Positions 11,845 to 24,246 are shown, counted from the stretch's first letter. The stretch is 64,000 nt of DNA from Alligator mississippiensis (GCF_030867095.1 NC_081829.1:86554261-86618260); one strand, 5' to 3'. Notes: generated by a model not told the origin, from the letters alone. Numbers and translations are program-made.

Positions 11845-14685
11845 TTTATTGGTGCATTACAACATTACATTTCCTTCACATTAAGAGAGCATGAAATTAA
11901 AATACACTGATCCACAAAAATGCCTTCCCTATACTGACTTGCACTAGTAATTACAACTCTGATGGATCCTTCCATAAGTTTCACTTCATTACATCTTTCA
12001 TAATTTTAATTACATTTAATCAAAACTTGTACATGGTCTATTTTATGACTTTCAGCTGAAATATCCCCATTAAAAATACTATATTCTTTGATGCTTTGCT
12101 ATGTCCTTTCACTCATTTATCTTGCAATGTAAGTATTTATGCTGCATTACATTTCATATTCCAACATTTTTACAGTTGCTATTTATCTAAAGGCTGTGTG
12201 TAAACCTTTCACATCCCAACTTAACAAGGGGAAGATAGTTTACTGTATCAAAAGCCATTAAAATACAGGGAATTTATAAAGCGCATTTTGGAGGCCCTAC
12301 TCATTTTTTAAGAATAAGCCAAGTCTTTATAAAAACATGCAGAATGTATTATACACAGTCCATTTTGATTTAATGTTTTTGAAACGTTTGCATATAACTT
12401 GCAAGATGATTTTTCCCCTACTGAAACAAAAAGGTAATGGGAAAAGTCCTATATCATTTATAAAAATTAAAACCTTGTGCTAAGGCTTTCCATCATCCTA
12501 TCTGAATTAATAGAAAATTATATCCTTGTTACAGAATTTCTTGGAATGGTTTAAAGCTCTATAGAAAGGCAAGTATCACACACCATCACATTGTGTTTTT
12601 TTAGGGGGACTTTTTCCCTGCATTAGATGGTTTTGCAGACTTACTGGCAAAACTTTTAATATAAATGCAACTAAAGCAGCATAACAGTGCTTATAATTTG
12701 CAATCTGGCATAGTAATACCAGTGCAAGTAAAGTAATTCTAGTATACTTGCACCTATACTAGGTCCTCTACTGGCATAGTTATAAATTCATACATCTTAC
12801 TGGCACAACTACGTAAGTTTTAAGGGTAGAACCCTATTGGACTTGCCCCTATTATGTTGTGTTTTGTAGATCATTTCCCCTTTATGTTTCTTTTCACTTT
12901 TCATTATGTGTACACTGAGCTTGTGAGCAACTGCTTTTTAAATTTATTTTAAAAAATGGGCTCATAACTTTTTTATTTCTTCCTCGCTATAAAAATTCAA
13001 GCATTGCCAATCAGGGAATGGCACTTCTCAAAAAAAAAACCCAAACCCAAACTACAAAGTTGTTACCTTTGATGAAAAGAAATGACAAGCCTTTACATAG
13101 ACATACACAACTTGTTTAAATCACAAAACGCCTACAAGGCCAATACATATTCCAACAGGAACACATTAGGTATAAAGTAACTATGGCAGCAGTCTCCTCC
13201 AGTCTAAAGCACCATAATGGGTATTGTTTATCAAAGCTATCTTGATTGTATTAACCAGCCAATCTAGTCGGGAACGGTTTGACTGTTAGGGTGTGATTGA
13301 GAACATTCACCTGCTCTTTCAGAATACATCTACTGAAGGAAATGCTGGAATTTAACACTCTGCCATCCAAGGATAAATCATTTCACTGGAGCATGAAGTA
13401 TTTTTGATACTGCATAGTGCACAAATAAGTCATGGAAATACGAACCTAAAAATAATAAACTTATTGTTCATCACATGCTAACTTCCTCCCCACCAGTGGC
13501 CAGATCTAGAGCCAACAAAGAGTAGAATAGTAAGATTCCCATGAATTTCAATGGGTTTTGGACTGGCCACAAATGCCCCTTGTGAATACTCTCCTTAAGT
13601 GAGTTGAAAATGCAGAAAGGATCAAACAGAACATTTTTTGTCAGACTTCCAGCAAGTATATTTATAGTGCTGTAAACTAACACAAGCATTCATGAACAGA
13701 AAAACCAATGGTCACAAACTCAAAGTCCTTATGTTCCTTGAAATCACCATTGCTGCAGTGTGTCATTAGAGACTTTGACACCAGGACAATTGTGGCACAC
13801 TGAGATTAACAGAAAACACAGCGATTCTGCATCTTCACAGTTTTAGATCATGTTTTTGTTCTTGGTTTTATCCTGTTGGATGTCATGGGTGTCATTAAGT
13901 TTCACTTCATTTTGAAAGAAATTGCTGCAAGAGCTCACAGGAAAATCCAAATGTTTTAATATCAATTTTCTAATCCACCCTATAAACATGTGTTATTGCA
14001 AGCTGACAATTTCAATAGCTTTGGATAGCTCTGCTGTCAGCACCGTCCTTTTGAAACCGGTGATGTGTCTAAGCTTGGCTTTTTCAGATGCGAAACTCTT
14101 CATACTTTTAAACTACCATTTCACTAGCAGTTCAGAAGAACCCTGCCAAAACTTCACAACTAGCACAAAATATTCTTGTCATGTGGAGATTTATTATGAG
14201 AAAAGACCACAAGATATACATAAGGATGTTGCCCTTACATATCAAATTTATATGAAGAAACAGACCAAGAGTTGGTTATGACAGATGCTGGATATCTCCT
14301 CGAAAATGCTGAGTGCCCTCAACACCCACTGCAGTCATGAGAGTTCAAGGCAATCAGAATTTCCCAGGAAACACTCAGTGTTTCACAAGATCAACTATTT
14401 TCAGGTCTATTGGATCTTCAAATTCATCCTTGCTAAGCTATTCGTTTAACTAACTTTGCCATGAGATTTTCCTTCTTTTAACTTTCTGTTTTAATCTTGC
14501 AATAGACTGAAAATGGACAGCTGAAAAAGAAAACAGTATGAATGAAGAGCTGAGCTTTTCAAAGTAGAAGGGTGTTATAGTATTAAAAAGAAAGACCAAA
14601 TGTACCATGAGAAACATCATGTTAAGAGACTGGTGTGGAGGAGGAGTGTGAGAAGGGCTAAAAGTTCATCCTGTTCATTCATTAG
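11845..14685 (-). other. PLPP4: Candidate 3' UTR of PLPP4
   Basis: The 2.8 kb after the PLPP4 stop codon, read on the minus strand, is AT-rich and free of recognisable CR1 or GC-rich transposon insertions, unlike the DNA on both sides. That would fit a long 3' UTR. Possible AATAAA signals on the minus strand lie near 14190 and at about 11845-11850. The second is followed by a GT-rich stretch that could be the downstream element. The end point is a guess from these signals alone, and the real polyadenylation site could be nearer the stop. A stretch at 12640-12830 resembles an old decayed repeat. Confidence 0.35.
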
Positions 14686-14885
14686 TCATACTGGTCCTTC
14701 GGTTATTCCCTCAAGAGGCAGGCCGGTAGCATTATCTGCTGTAGGTCTCTCTTCTGTCTTCGCTGAGTTTTGAACAAGGAGGCTGACGTAAGGTTTATGA
14801 CAAGATGTGTTACCCAAAGGTGGGTAGTGCTGTCTGTAGCAAATATATGCGAAAATGAGCCCAATGACTCCTCCAACAAAAGCAT
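14686..14885 (-). CDS. PLPP4: PLPP4 last coding exon (C-terminal end and stop)
   Basis: This exon encodes the C-terminal 65 residues of phospholipid phosphatase 4, an integral membrane PAP2-superfamily enzyme that dephosphorylates lipid phosphates such as phosphatidic acid. It begins with the last two bases of an Asp codon, then AFVGGVIGLIFAY, the last transmembrane helix, followed by CYRQHYPPL and CHKPYVSL. It ends in ERPTAD...LPLEGITEGPV and TGA, which matches my memory of the vertebrate PLPP4 tail and not PLPP5, whose tail differs. The acceptor is a pyrimidine-rich tract ending in CCTACCTAG just above 14885. The phase (two bases of a split codon) matches the donor at 27125. The only differences I see from the human tail are substitutions in the linker around residues 25-55 of the exon. 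No frameshift or stop is present, so it looks functional. The assignment is from remembered family sequence. Confidence 0.92.
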
Positions 14886-17380
14886 CTAGGTAGGAAAAGC
14901 AACAAAAACAGAAGGATTTGATTATTGAAACAGCGGTAAATATTGATGACTGTGAAAATAAAAGCTGTGGCATTGTCCTGGTAGCATGGTTTCTCAGGAG
15001 CTATGCGAGTCATATAGGTTAATACAGGCTTTAGACGTGAACCCAGAAACGTTCACATGCAGGTTGAAGATCAAAGGGAATCAGGCTGCTATACTGCAAA
15101 AAGATGGCCTATGAGGCTTATAGTCAAGATATACTAGCTAGTTACAATTTTTTGTTAATTTGCTTTTATAATTTTTAGATGTTTCCTTGTTTTTTAAACA
15201 TTTTTTATTAAGTTATGCAAACCTTTTGCAGAGACCAGTCAAGAGCTTTTAGACATTACAAAACCAGTTCCAGAGCTAAAGGGGCAGATTCTCTCCCCAC
15301 TGAGCCTCAGTTCTTTGCAACAGTGGCATTGGAAGGGTCCTAAACATACCACGGGATACAGATGCACCTCGGTAACTGAGAACTAAGGCTCCCATGTTGT
15401 CCCTTCACAACATGCATGGGAAGTTGTGGAACGACTGCAAGATGCTGGGGGAGGGATGGTGATCTGCACTGCGCTTTTGTGTTCCTTAATAAGTGTTTGC
15501 ACTGTAAGATTCATTTGTGCATTTAAGAGTTCTCCTTCTCCAAGCCTGCCATGTATAGGTGCAAACTCACCAGCTTATTTGATGCTGGTAGAGAATCTCT
15601 CTGCTATACTATATGGCTATTTACCTACTAAACTGTTTTTACTCTTCTTAGTGCAATTGCATTTTTATATTTAAAAATATCAGCTCATTTGAAACCTAAC
15701 ATAGCTGGAAAGACACATCCCAGTTAAGCAGTTTGATTTTCTTTTTTATTTCCCTGCTCCTCCCTGACCTCAAATGGAGATCTCCAAGCCTGCACTCATG
15801 CCTGGTGACAAAAAGGCTCTGACACCTGCCACTGGCAGGGTATTATTTTGCCATTGACAGGGAATGGGTTTAAATGGTACATGGTCATTAAAGCATATAT
15901 TTTCTTTGGTGTCACCACCCCAACAAACAAGATGAGGAACTTCTTTGCAACACAGAGGTTTGCTATCTCAGCAAGTGGGGGAGAAGTGTTGTGGGACTGA
16001 ACTTCTCTAAGAAAAGTACCGTCTCTCCAGGGATAAGGTATCATGCTGTTTTTTGTCAAGTTCCTACCCACTTCTTGGTAATCAATCTGATCTTTTTTTT
16101 TTTTTTGGTAATATGTTTGTTTTCAAGTGGTCAAGAAAAACAATTCCTCCCCAAATAACTGCTGATTTGAAACTCTCTTAGATTTACATGCCAAAAATAC
16201 TGAAAGGGAAGTGAAGGGTTCTGGACAGTAAATTACATGACACTGGGTTTAATTTTTTACAAGGCATGTAACAGAGCCTACTATATACTCTGTGACTGAT
16301 TTCATATTTGCTTTGAAGAAAATTGTAGCATATGAAAAACCCAAATCATTGTGGTTAATTACCAAGAAAAGGAAATCAATACAAATTTGCTTTTCTTGTC
16401 TGAAATATATTTCAAGAGTAATTTAGAATAAAATCTCACAGTTTGTCAGTCTGATGTACGTTAGGACAAAGGGAACATAGTTCTCACTTCAGTAGATAAA
16501 AATATAGGGCCACGTCCTATTTAACCTTTACATGCATCAATGCCACATAGTTGCTTAAGTTACTGTTTTGTCCATCATGCAGTTTAGAGTTTATTGGTAT
16601 TTAAAAGCTACACTTGTCCCACACTTCCCCTCTGAGCTCAGGTATATGCATAATACAGGGTAAGTCCCCAAAACTTTAGTTGTGATTTTTCTCCAACTTG
16701 CAACTGTTTGGTGGAGGGCTCTCCCACCTTGCAGCTTAACAGGCCCAAGTGGGAGTTGTGATGTCTGGTCTTCTCAGTCCAAAGGGACCTGGACCTGTCT
16801 CTTGCATCCCTCCAGAGTGCTTTCACCATCAGACCATGAGCTAGGCACTGCCTGAAATACACCCCAGCCTTTTTCTTCAAGCTACCAGGCAAGAAGAGAA
16901 GCTATGTGGAGCCAAAAGAAAGAATTTAGAGCTCTGATCCACCCCCTTCTTCCAATAAGGCAGAAACTATTCTACTGTGGTTGATCCATGTAAAAAGTCA
17001 ACAAATATTGAAGGCAACATGCCAAAAAGTCATTGGGAGTGTCACAAACCCATCTGTGGGATGCCCCCAGAGCCCTGAATGTCTCTCCTCTGTCCTTTTG
17101 TTTGTCACAGCAAAGGCTTGCTTCAGAATAACTCCTTATCCCTGCAAGCCTCAGCTCCAGTGCCCTCACACCAGACCTCACAGATGCAGCAGGTGACTCT
17201 CTGCCAGCCCCAGGTGGCCTCCTGTTTGGGTTATGAACAAAATTTTAGGGCTCCCTTACTGCAGAACTGGCTAGCTAGTCTGGAATATCACTTGCCCAGA
17301 GATCACTCTTTCCACAGGCAATCAGTAAGCAGACAAAACAACAAAAGGATTCATTATGTAGGAGAAAAGAATTATACAAG

Positions 17381-18449
17381 TAGGGCTGCACAAAGCTTCG
17401 GGTGGCGATTCGATTCAGAGGACATTCAGCCCAATTCAGTGGCCCAATCTCCGAATCGAATCAGGGGACCAATTTAAAAGTCTGAATCAATTCAAAGCTC
17501 TCTGCATCTTCAGAAAAGATGTGGAAAGCTTTGAGGATTCGGACAGTCCCCGGTGGCTGCAGCAGGGAGCGGCAGCCGACTCCGCGCTGGTAAGTACTAG
17601 GGGCGGAGAAAAGGGGGCTCGGGGCAGGGGAAGGGGACCATAGGGGGACCCTGTCATCCCCCCTGACCCCTCCCCACTCCCCCAGCCCCCCATGGCTGCC
17701 CCCACCCACCCCAACTCAGCACTTTAAAAAGAAGTCCTGGTGCTCACTGGGTGCTGCCAGGTGTGGGGGCTGGATCCCTGCTGCCCCCCACTGCCCCACA
17801 CTGCTTGGGGGACTCTGCATGAGCCCCCCAATGCCCCCCTGATCCCCCAACCTCCCCACAGGTGCCCCGCTCAGGCCAGCTCCGGCCTTTTAAGAAAAAA
17901 AAAACAAGGAAAGCTCCAGACTTACCACTCCTGCAGTGACCTCAGGGCTTCGGGGGCTCATACGGAGCCCCCCACATGGCATGGGGCATCAGGGATCACC
18001 CTCCTCCTGGCAGGAATGGTGAGTCCAGGGTTTTACTTGTTTGTTTTTTTTCTTAAAGGGCCGAAGCTGGCCTGGGTGGGGCACCATGGGGGCATTGGGG
18101 AAGTGGGGGAGAGGGTCAGGGGGCTCATGCAGAGCCCCCCATGCAGCGTGGGGCAGTGGGGGGCAGCAGGGATCACCCCCCACCCAGCAGCACCCGCTGA
18201 GTCAGGGCTTTTTTTTTTTTTTTAACAAGTCCCAGGAGCTGGGGCAGGCAGGGCAGCCATTGCCAGGCTGGGAGAGTAGGTGGGGGATGGGCCTGGCTGA
18301 TTTGAAGATTCGGCCAAATCAAATTGGGACAGTGATTCGGATCACTGAATTAAATCATTGTCCCCTGAATCGGCCGAATCCGAAATTAAATCACTGTCCC
18401 CTGAATCGGCCGAATCCGAAGCAAATACTAGACGCTTCACACAGACCTA
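17381..18449. mobile_element. hAT-type non-autonomous element with perfect 8-bp target duplication
   Basis: The ends are TAGGGCTGCACAAAGCTTCG and the inverted form of TAGGTCTGTGTGAAGCG. It is flanked on both sides by TATACAAG (17373-17380 and 18450-18457), an exact 8-bp target-site duplication as hAT transposases make. The core carries GC-rich segments of about 165 bp in inverted arrangement (about 17735-17900 against 18035-18225), each next to an A/T homopolymer. There is also a 38-bp tandem duplication near 18345-18420. No transposase frame is present. Confidence 0.88.
18345..18420 (+). repeat. Tandem duplication, 2 x about 38 bp
   Basis: Two units of the type TTAAATCAxTGTCCCCTGAA + TCGGCCGAATCCGAA stand side by side within the hAT element. 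Confidence 0.8.
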
Positions 18450-18457
18450 TATACAAG

Positions 18458-19540
18458 CAAAACTAAGCATAAACTTGAAGACAGAATAAACAGACAAGCT
18501 TTATCCTATCTCATCTGGCTACACCCAAGCCCTCCTGGGAGTCCTGCCAGTATCTCCAGAACTTAGCCTTTTTGCTGATTCTGCCAGCCCTGGCTGCTGG
18601 AGCCTCAGACCCTTCTCCAACATGGGGAAAAAACCCCGGGACCAAGCATATCACACAGATGGCCCCCTAAAATAACACCAAGCCAGCACCTTCCGCAATA
18701 CTGTCATAGTTCTCATGGGTCACAGAAACCTCCAGAAACTTTTCTCCCAGGGAAACCTGGCATTTTTGGGGCTGATGGGCCTTTCTTAGAGGAGCTGACA
18801 TTACAGCTCCTCTAATGTTCCCCATTACAGACAACAACGTTTTGGGTACCCAACCCAATGATGTTTCCTTTTGCCTGGGTCTGGGAGTGGCAATTGTCCT
18901 TAAGTATTCATCCCTCAGTTCTTTCACTAAACCATGCCCAAAAGCATAAAGATATATACAGGCAGTGTAACAATCTATATTTTATGATAAAAGAGACAAA
19001 TGAATACAGTATAACGTGGGCTTTTGAACAGAATCACAAGTGCCATCTGAGTGGAATAAAACATTTATGACACCCCACAAGCCCCCAGACCATAGTGGGG
19101 TTTGTGACAGGGTGTAGGGGTGAAAAGACAAGGTCCCCTACTTGTTGGAGTATACTCAGCAGGAGTATACATCACTATACTATTTATACCCAAGCATTAA
19201 AAGCTTTTCTATCCTGTTTGCTCAACAATTGAAGCAGCATTTTTATTAGGTTTGCAAATCTAAATAGAGCTCAAAACTGATCTCTGTTACATATGAATTG
19301 TTTGACTGTCTGACAGAACTTTAGCGGTTTGCCTATTTCTCTAAATATAGTATAATTATTAAGAAGAACAAATGAGTGGCCAGTGGCAATTCATGAATTC
19401 TGTAAGTAGAGTGTGACCCTTTTTAAAGCTCAGAATTTGCATGGGGATATGAGACAAGGAGGGCAAAGCCTACTGCTGCAATCTGGACTACAAAGTCATA
19501 TAGGCATAGTGTGTTGGTGGTGGGGAGGTGAACAATGGCG
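18458..19540. other. Intronic DNA, nothing recognised
   Basis: No gene or clear repeat seen. Confidence 0.45.
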
Positions 19541-19548
19541 GTACTAAC

Positions 19549-20431
19549 GAGGCCTGTGCAAATAGGGAAGTATTTGATTCAGATTCGGCTGATTCACAGG
19601 ACAGTGATTCAATTCAGAGATTTGGATCACAGTCCTGAATAAATTTGGCTGAATCAGCTTCAGAAGATTCAGTGGTGATTCAGTGATTCAGATTAGCCGG
19701 GGAGAGGGAGGCACAGCCAGGTGGCTGCAAGTTCTCCTGTGGCTGTTCTGGCTGTGCCTGCCCCTCCCCAGGTGGGGGGATATGCAGGAGAAGCCCACTT
19801 AGCTGTCCTACCTGGCCCCACCCTCCGCCCAGCCCCAGCCTAGTCCTGGCATTTAAAAAAAAAAGACCCATCCTCACCGGCTATCACAGGGGCTGTGGGG
19901 GCTCTAGAGCCTCCTAGCAGAGCCCACCCCATGCATCTCTTGCTCCCCAATTGCCCCCCCATTCAGCCCTACCCCTGATGTCCCTGCCCTGCCCAGCCCC
20001 AGCAGTTTCTGAATCAAAAAAACCCCAAAAAACAAAACACCCCCCACATTCACTGGTAGTAGCAGTGGCTGTAGGGGCTCTGGGCCCATGTGGCAGAGTC
20101 CCCTCACACAGCCCCCGCTCCCTGATCTCCCCCCCCACCCCAGCCCAGCCCCACCCCAATGGATGTCTCGACTGGCCCCAGCATCCCGGCAATAAAAAAA
20201 AAAAAAACAAACAAAAAAGCCCTGCACTCACCAGTGATTGGGGCCTATGGGCACTTTTGGCAGCACAGGGCAGTGGGGGGCATCAGGGATTGCCCCCCCT
20301 GTTTTGCACCTCTGTGGCAGCTGCCCCATGGCACAGGTGCAGCACAGCTCAGCAGGGCACTGCATGCTGCCTGGGAATCAGGCCTAATCTCCACTGAATT
20401 GAAGCAGCTACCGAAGTGTCACACAGCCCTA
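19549..20431. mobile_element. hAT-type element related to the 17.4 kb copy
   Basis: It begins GAGGCCTGTGCAAATAGG, has GATTCRGATTCGGCTGATTC-like sequence inside, and ends GAAGTGTCACACAGCCCTA, the inverse of the TAGGGCTGTG end. The flanks GTACTAAC (19541-19548) and GTGTTAAC (20432-20439) match at 6 of 8 positions and look like an aged target duplication. The core has at least two direct GC-rich units of about 170-180 bp, each joined to a poly-A stretch. Confidence 0.78.
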
Positions 20432-20864
20432 GTGTTAACCCCTGACACCACCAGGTCTAGATCCATCCTGCAAAGTGCCCCACAGCCTGGCTCCAGCCCA
20501 GAGGGATGAGTGAATTTGTCATAAATTACTTTTCATATTTTTGGATTAAGATTAAAAACAGCTTTTTCTATAGATAAATATGATTTTGTGGTTTTACTGT
20601 TCACACTATTGCCCCAGCAAATGCCAAAAGCGATCAGATCTTCAATGTGTCTATCAGTGTAATTCCATTGACTTCAAAGGAGCTACTCTAATTTATATCA
20701 GCATAGGATCTTCCCTGCACTGCGTCTATAGTAGAGCTTACTTCCTATCTGAGTACTCAAACATAGTGTGGACAATGTGAAATGGCATGCTATAGTTTCT
20801 AATATCACTGGATGGTTGCTATATAAGTGTTGTACAAAGCAGGTTACTAATCAAAAAGCACATG

Positions 20865-21320
20865 CCAGATCACTGGCGATGCATAGGGGATGCACGGGGG
20901 AGCACATACAGCCCCTGTGAGTGTTGGTGCACCCCCTGTCAGGCCACGGTCCGTGATGGGCCACGGTCCCTGATGGGCCACGGTCCCTGATGGGCAAGGG
21001 GGTAGGCAGGAGCACTAGTGCCCCTCCTGCAAACACCGGCCAGGGAGCAGGGCTCCAGCAAAAGCAGCTGTGCCACTTCTGGAAGTGGCTGCAGGACTTC
21101 CGGAAGCAGCATAGCCACTTTTTGGTGAGTGAGATTGGCTGCTGAGGACCCCCACCCCCACCGTTAGCACAATCAGCTGTAGGTGGGCCCCCCCAGTCAG
21201 TGAGATCAGCCGCCCTCCCTGGTCAGCACAATCATGGGGGACCCCCCCCACAGTCGCTGACTGGTGTCAGGGGGGGCATGTGCCCTCTCTGACTCAAGAG
21301 GCACCAGTTGCCCATGTACC
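20865..21320 (-). repeat. GC-rich element family C, copy 2
   Basis: The reverse complement of the 4415-4760 type, with CACTTCTGGAAGTGGCTG shared. It contains three tandem 17-bp units (CCACGGTCCSTGATGGG) at about 20944-20994, which copy 1 lacks. Confidence 0.6.
20944..20994 (+). repeat. Tandem repeat, 3 x 17 bp
   Basis: Three head-to-tail CCACGGTCCSTGATGGG units, nearly identical. Confidence 0.85.
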
Positions 21321-21705
21321 AGATTAATGTTGCATGCTGTACTGTCTCTCCACATTTACTTTCCCCCATCATAACTATACCCTGAGTACCCAGATCTGAA
21401 AACACACTGCTTGTCATGTCCCCTCTACACTGTTCAACACATTTAGCTTTAGATATACAAATATCTTGACTTGAACTTCTATTGACAGCTAGACCTTAGA
21501 GACCAGGCACCTATATTTATACTTCCCCACCCAATCTGTGAGTTAGAACTCCTGGGATACCTGTGGGCTGTTCATTTCTCTATCCCTTAAAAATTGAACA
21601 CTATTTCTGAAAGGTTTTGAACTGTGAAGATAAGTCATTTGAATTTACGTTATTGATACAGCAAGACTGATAACTCAGGCATTGATTTCTTGCAGTCCTA
21701 CTCAC

Positions 21706-21945
21706 TGGGTGCATCTACATGTGTGCAGAGTTGACTAATAAGCTCTATAGTCTATGATGCCCGATGCCGCCACCCAGAGCTGACCCCCACTTCAATCTGT
21801 CAGCCTGGGGCTTCTCCACTCCAGCTCAAACTGCTGTGGTCCCAGGCGTATGTGTAGATGCTGTCTACAGCAGCAGTTAACTCCAGCGTGAACACCTCTG
21901 GAGTTTATTGTGTCACGTTCATTTCACATGTAGATGTATCCACTG
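21706..21945. mobile_element. MITE family A, copy 2
   Basis: TGGGTGCATCTACATGTGTGC at the left faces CACATGTAGATGTATCCAC at the right. The core includes GTGGTCCCAGGCGTATGTGTAG and CTGGAGTTTATTGTGTCACG blocks that recur at 38.6, 50.8 and 59.0 kb. Confidence 0.8.
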
Positions 21946-22069
21946 TGAGTAGCATTTTAAGCAGGAAAATCTGATAAAGACAAAATCACCATCAATATTG
22001 CACAGCTGTTTGAATCACACTCAAAGACTAAGCATCAGCATTTGATGTCAGACTAGAGAGACATTTTGA

Positions 22070-23285
22070 ATGGGGTCTCAAGTGTGCCCAGGGTCTAGTT
22101 CTTTTCAATATTTTTATAACTTGGACTATAAAATAGAGTATCCTTGTAACAACTGTAGTCAACATCAGCCAGGGAAAAGGCATATCCACTCTGGTGAATT
22201 CATAACAGAATTCAACATAAGCTTGATAAATCTTGGTCCAAATTAAATTCAGCTAAATAAATACAAAGTACTGCACTTAAGAAAGAGAAATCAAACACAC
22301 AAATGAAAACTAGAAAATAAATCACAATATCACAGAATCATAGAAAATGAGGGTTGGAAGGGACCTCAGGAGGTTATCTAGTACAACCCCCCTGCTCAAA
22401 GAAAGACCATCCCCAAGTAGATAATTCCAGCCAGGGCTGGGTAGGCAGTAATATGTCAGAAAAGGAAGTAGGATAGTAAAGGATTACCACCTATAGATGA
22501 GTTGTCAAAGTGATGCTGCTACAAAAATGCAAATGTCATTTAAATACAGACTGGGGAATGACTGGCTATGCTGCAGTATTGCAGAGAAGGGTTACAGTAG
22601 ACCGTAAGCTGAATATAAGCAAAGTGTGCTCTTGTTGCAAAAAAGGCCAACAGTACATTGGGTGGTATAACATGAGTGTTATATCAAAGGAAGTGAGAGA
22701 AGAGAAGTTATATCAAGAGAAGGATCAAAGGAAGTAATTCTTCTGCTCTATTCAGCACTGGTGAGGCCTCACTTGGAGTACTGTGTTCAGTTTTGGGTGC
22801 CACATTTCAAGAAGGATGTGGACAGACTGGAAAGAGTCTAGAGCAGAGCAGCAAAAATGATTAGGGGCCTGGGAAGCAAGACTTCTGAGGAAAGGCTGAA
22901 AGAGCTACGGTTATTTTGTCTGAAGAAGATAAGACTAAAGGGGAATTTGATAACAGTCTTCAACTACCTGATAGGTGATTATAAAGAGGATGGAGATGGG
23001 CTTTTCTCTGTGGCTGAAGGGGACAGGACTAGATGCAATGGCCTCAAGTTTCAACAGGGGACATTTAGGTTGGACATTTGGAGAAATTTTCTGATTATGG
23101 GGGTAGTCAAGCACTAGAACAGGCTACCTAGAGAAGCTGCAGAATCGCCATCCTTACAAATTTTCAAGAGCAAGTTGGATAGATACTTGACTGGGATGGT
23201 TTAGTCAAAGATAATTTTGCTTTGAGCAGGGGAGTAGACTAGAGGACTTTGTGACGTTCCTTCCAGCCCTACTTTCCTATGAATA
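22070..23285 (+). mobile_element. CR1 LINE fragment, 3' half of reverse transcriptase to 3' end
   Basis: It starts in the GVPQGSVLGPxLFNIF block (seen in degraded form near 22075-22120). It passes through the YKVLHL region (22255-22290), then has an open stretch at 22857-23117 that reads MIRGLGSKTSEERLKELRLF and FRLDIWRNF, typical of the CR1 C-terminus. It ends in the family tail CCTTCCAGCCCTACTTTCCTATGAAT. Several stops and frame changes show it is inactive. An antisense CR1 tail is nested at about 22328-22440. Confidence 0.88.
22328..22440 (-). mobile_element. CR1 3' end, nested antisense in another CR1
   Basis: CAGAATCATAGAAAATGAGG, then GTTGGAAGGGACCTCAGGAG and CAACCCCCCTGCTCAAAG, is the reverse complement of a CR1 3' terminus. 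It lies inside the plus-strand CR1 copy, so it arrived later. Confidence 0.82.
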
Positions 23286-23369
23286 AAAGAGCCATATGTA
23301 AAACACAGGAAGGACTCATTGTTCAGTGTTGCTGAGTCCTGGGATAATGTGTCAGATTTGGGGCACTGG

Positions 23370-23650
23370 GCTTGTTTAGTTAATAAAGCAGAAGACTAAG
23401 GAGGGCATAATAACAGTCTTCCAGTTTCTAAAAACATAGTCTAAAGAAACTGGTGGTCAATTATTCACCATATCCCTTGAGAGAACAACAAGGAATTGAC
23501 TTTATTTACAGCACAATAAGGCCCCTGAGAAAAAACACTTTCTAACTAGCAGGGAAGCAAAGCTCTGAAACAGACTACCAAGGACATTGGTGGAAGCTCC
23601 TTAATTGGAGGTTTTTAAAAGCAGGTTAAATAAATATCGCTTTACACTTG
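23370..23650 (+). mobile_element. Older CR1 3'-region fragment
   Basis: GAGGGCATAATAACAGTCTTCC, CTTTCTAACTAGCAGGGAAGC and GGAGGTTTTTAAAAGCAGGTTA are in the CR1 order, but this copy is more diverged than the one immediately upstream. Confidence 0.7.
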
Positions 23651-24177
23651 GACACACGGTAGTGCCTATTACTTTTTTGTGGCCAGAGTTACCAAGAGTT
23701 GGATTGACCTGGATCACTGACATTTCCTTTTATTTACCTCTTCCCCAATCTATGGGCTGCAGAATTTATCAAGAATGAATGAATATGTGCCTTCAGATTC
23801 TCAATACAAATGCTAAATAGTTCAGAATAAGAACCAGTCCATGTGGGACCCCACTAAAAATCAATGCCTTTGATTTCTTTTTTTCTAGTCTTGCCCCATG
23901 TTGTCAGAAAACGTACAAGAGGATATTTCCATTCCAGCTTTCTCAGAGCACAAGTGCGTGTTTTGTGTTTCTAGAAGTTACAGCCTTGCAAAATACTTTT
24001 TTTTTCATTTACCAGTATTAGGAAGGGAATTTTGTTCCCAAGCTGTCAATTACCATTGCTTCTTTTGTCTGTATAGCATACATTATATATATATCTATCT
24101 GGAAAGTGTTTTTCTCAGGAGCCTTATTGTGCTGAAAATAAAGTCAATTCCTTGTTGTTCTCCCAAGGGATATGGTG

Positions 24178-24182
24178 AATAT

Positions 24183-24245
<63 letters not shown>

Positions 24246-24246
24246 T
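24178..24246 (+). repeat. (GATA)n microsatellite
   Basis: About sixteen uninterrupted GATA/ATAG units. Confidence 0.97.

Noticed and set aside
13922-14281. 119-codon plus frame opposite the PLPP4 3' flank
   Set aside because: No recognisable domain and no splice context. It is antisense to the likely 3' UTR and consistent with chance.
24181-24245. Possible CRISPR-like or regulatory array
   Set aside because: It is a plain GATA microsatellite with no spacers. CRISPR is not expected in a vertebrate genome.
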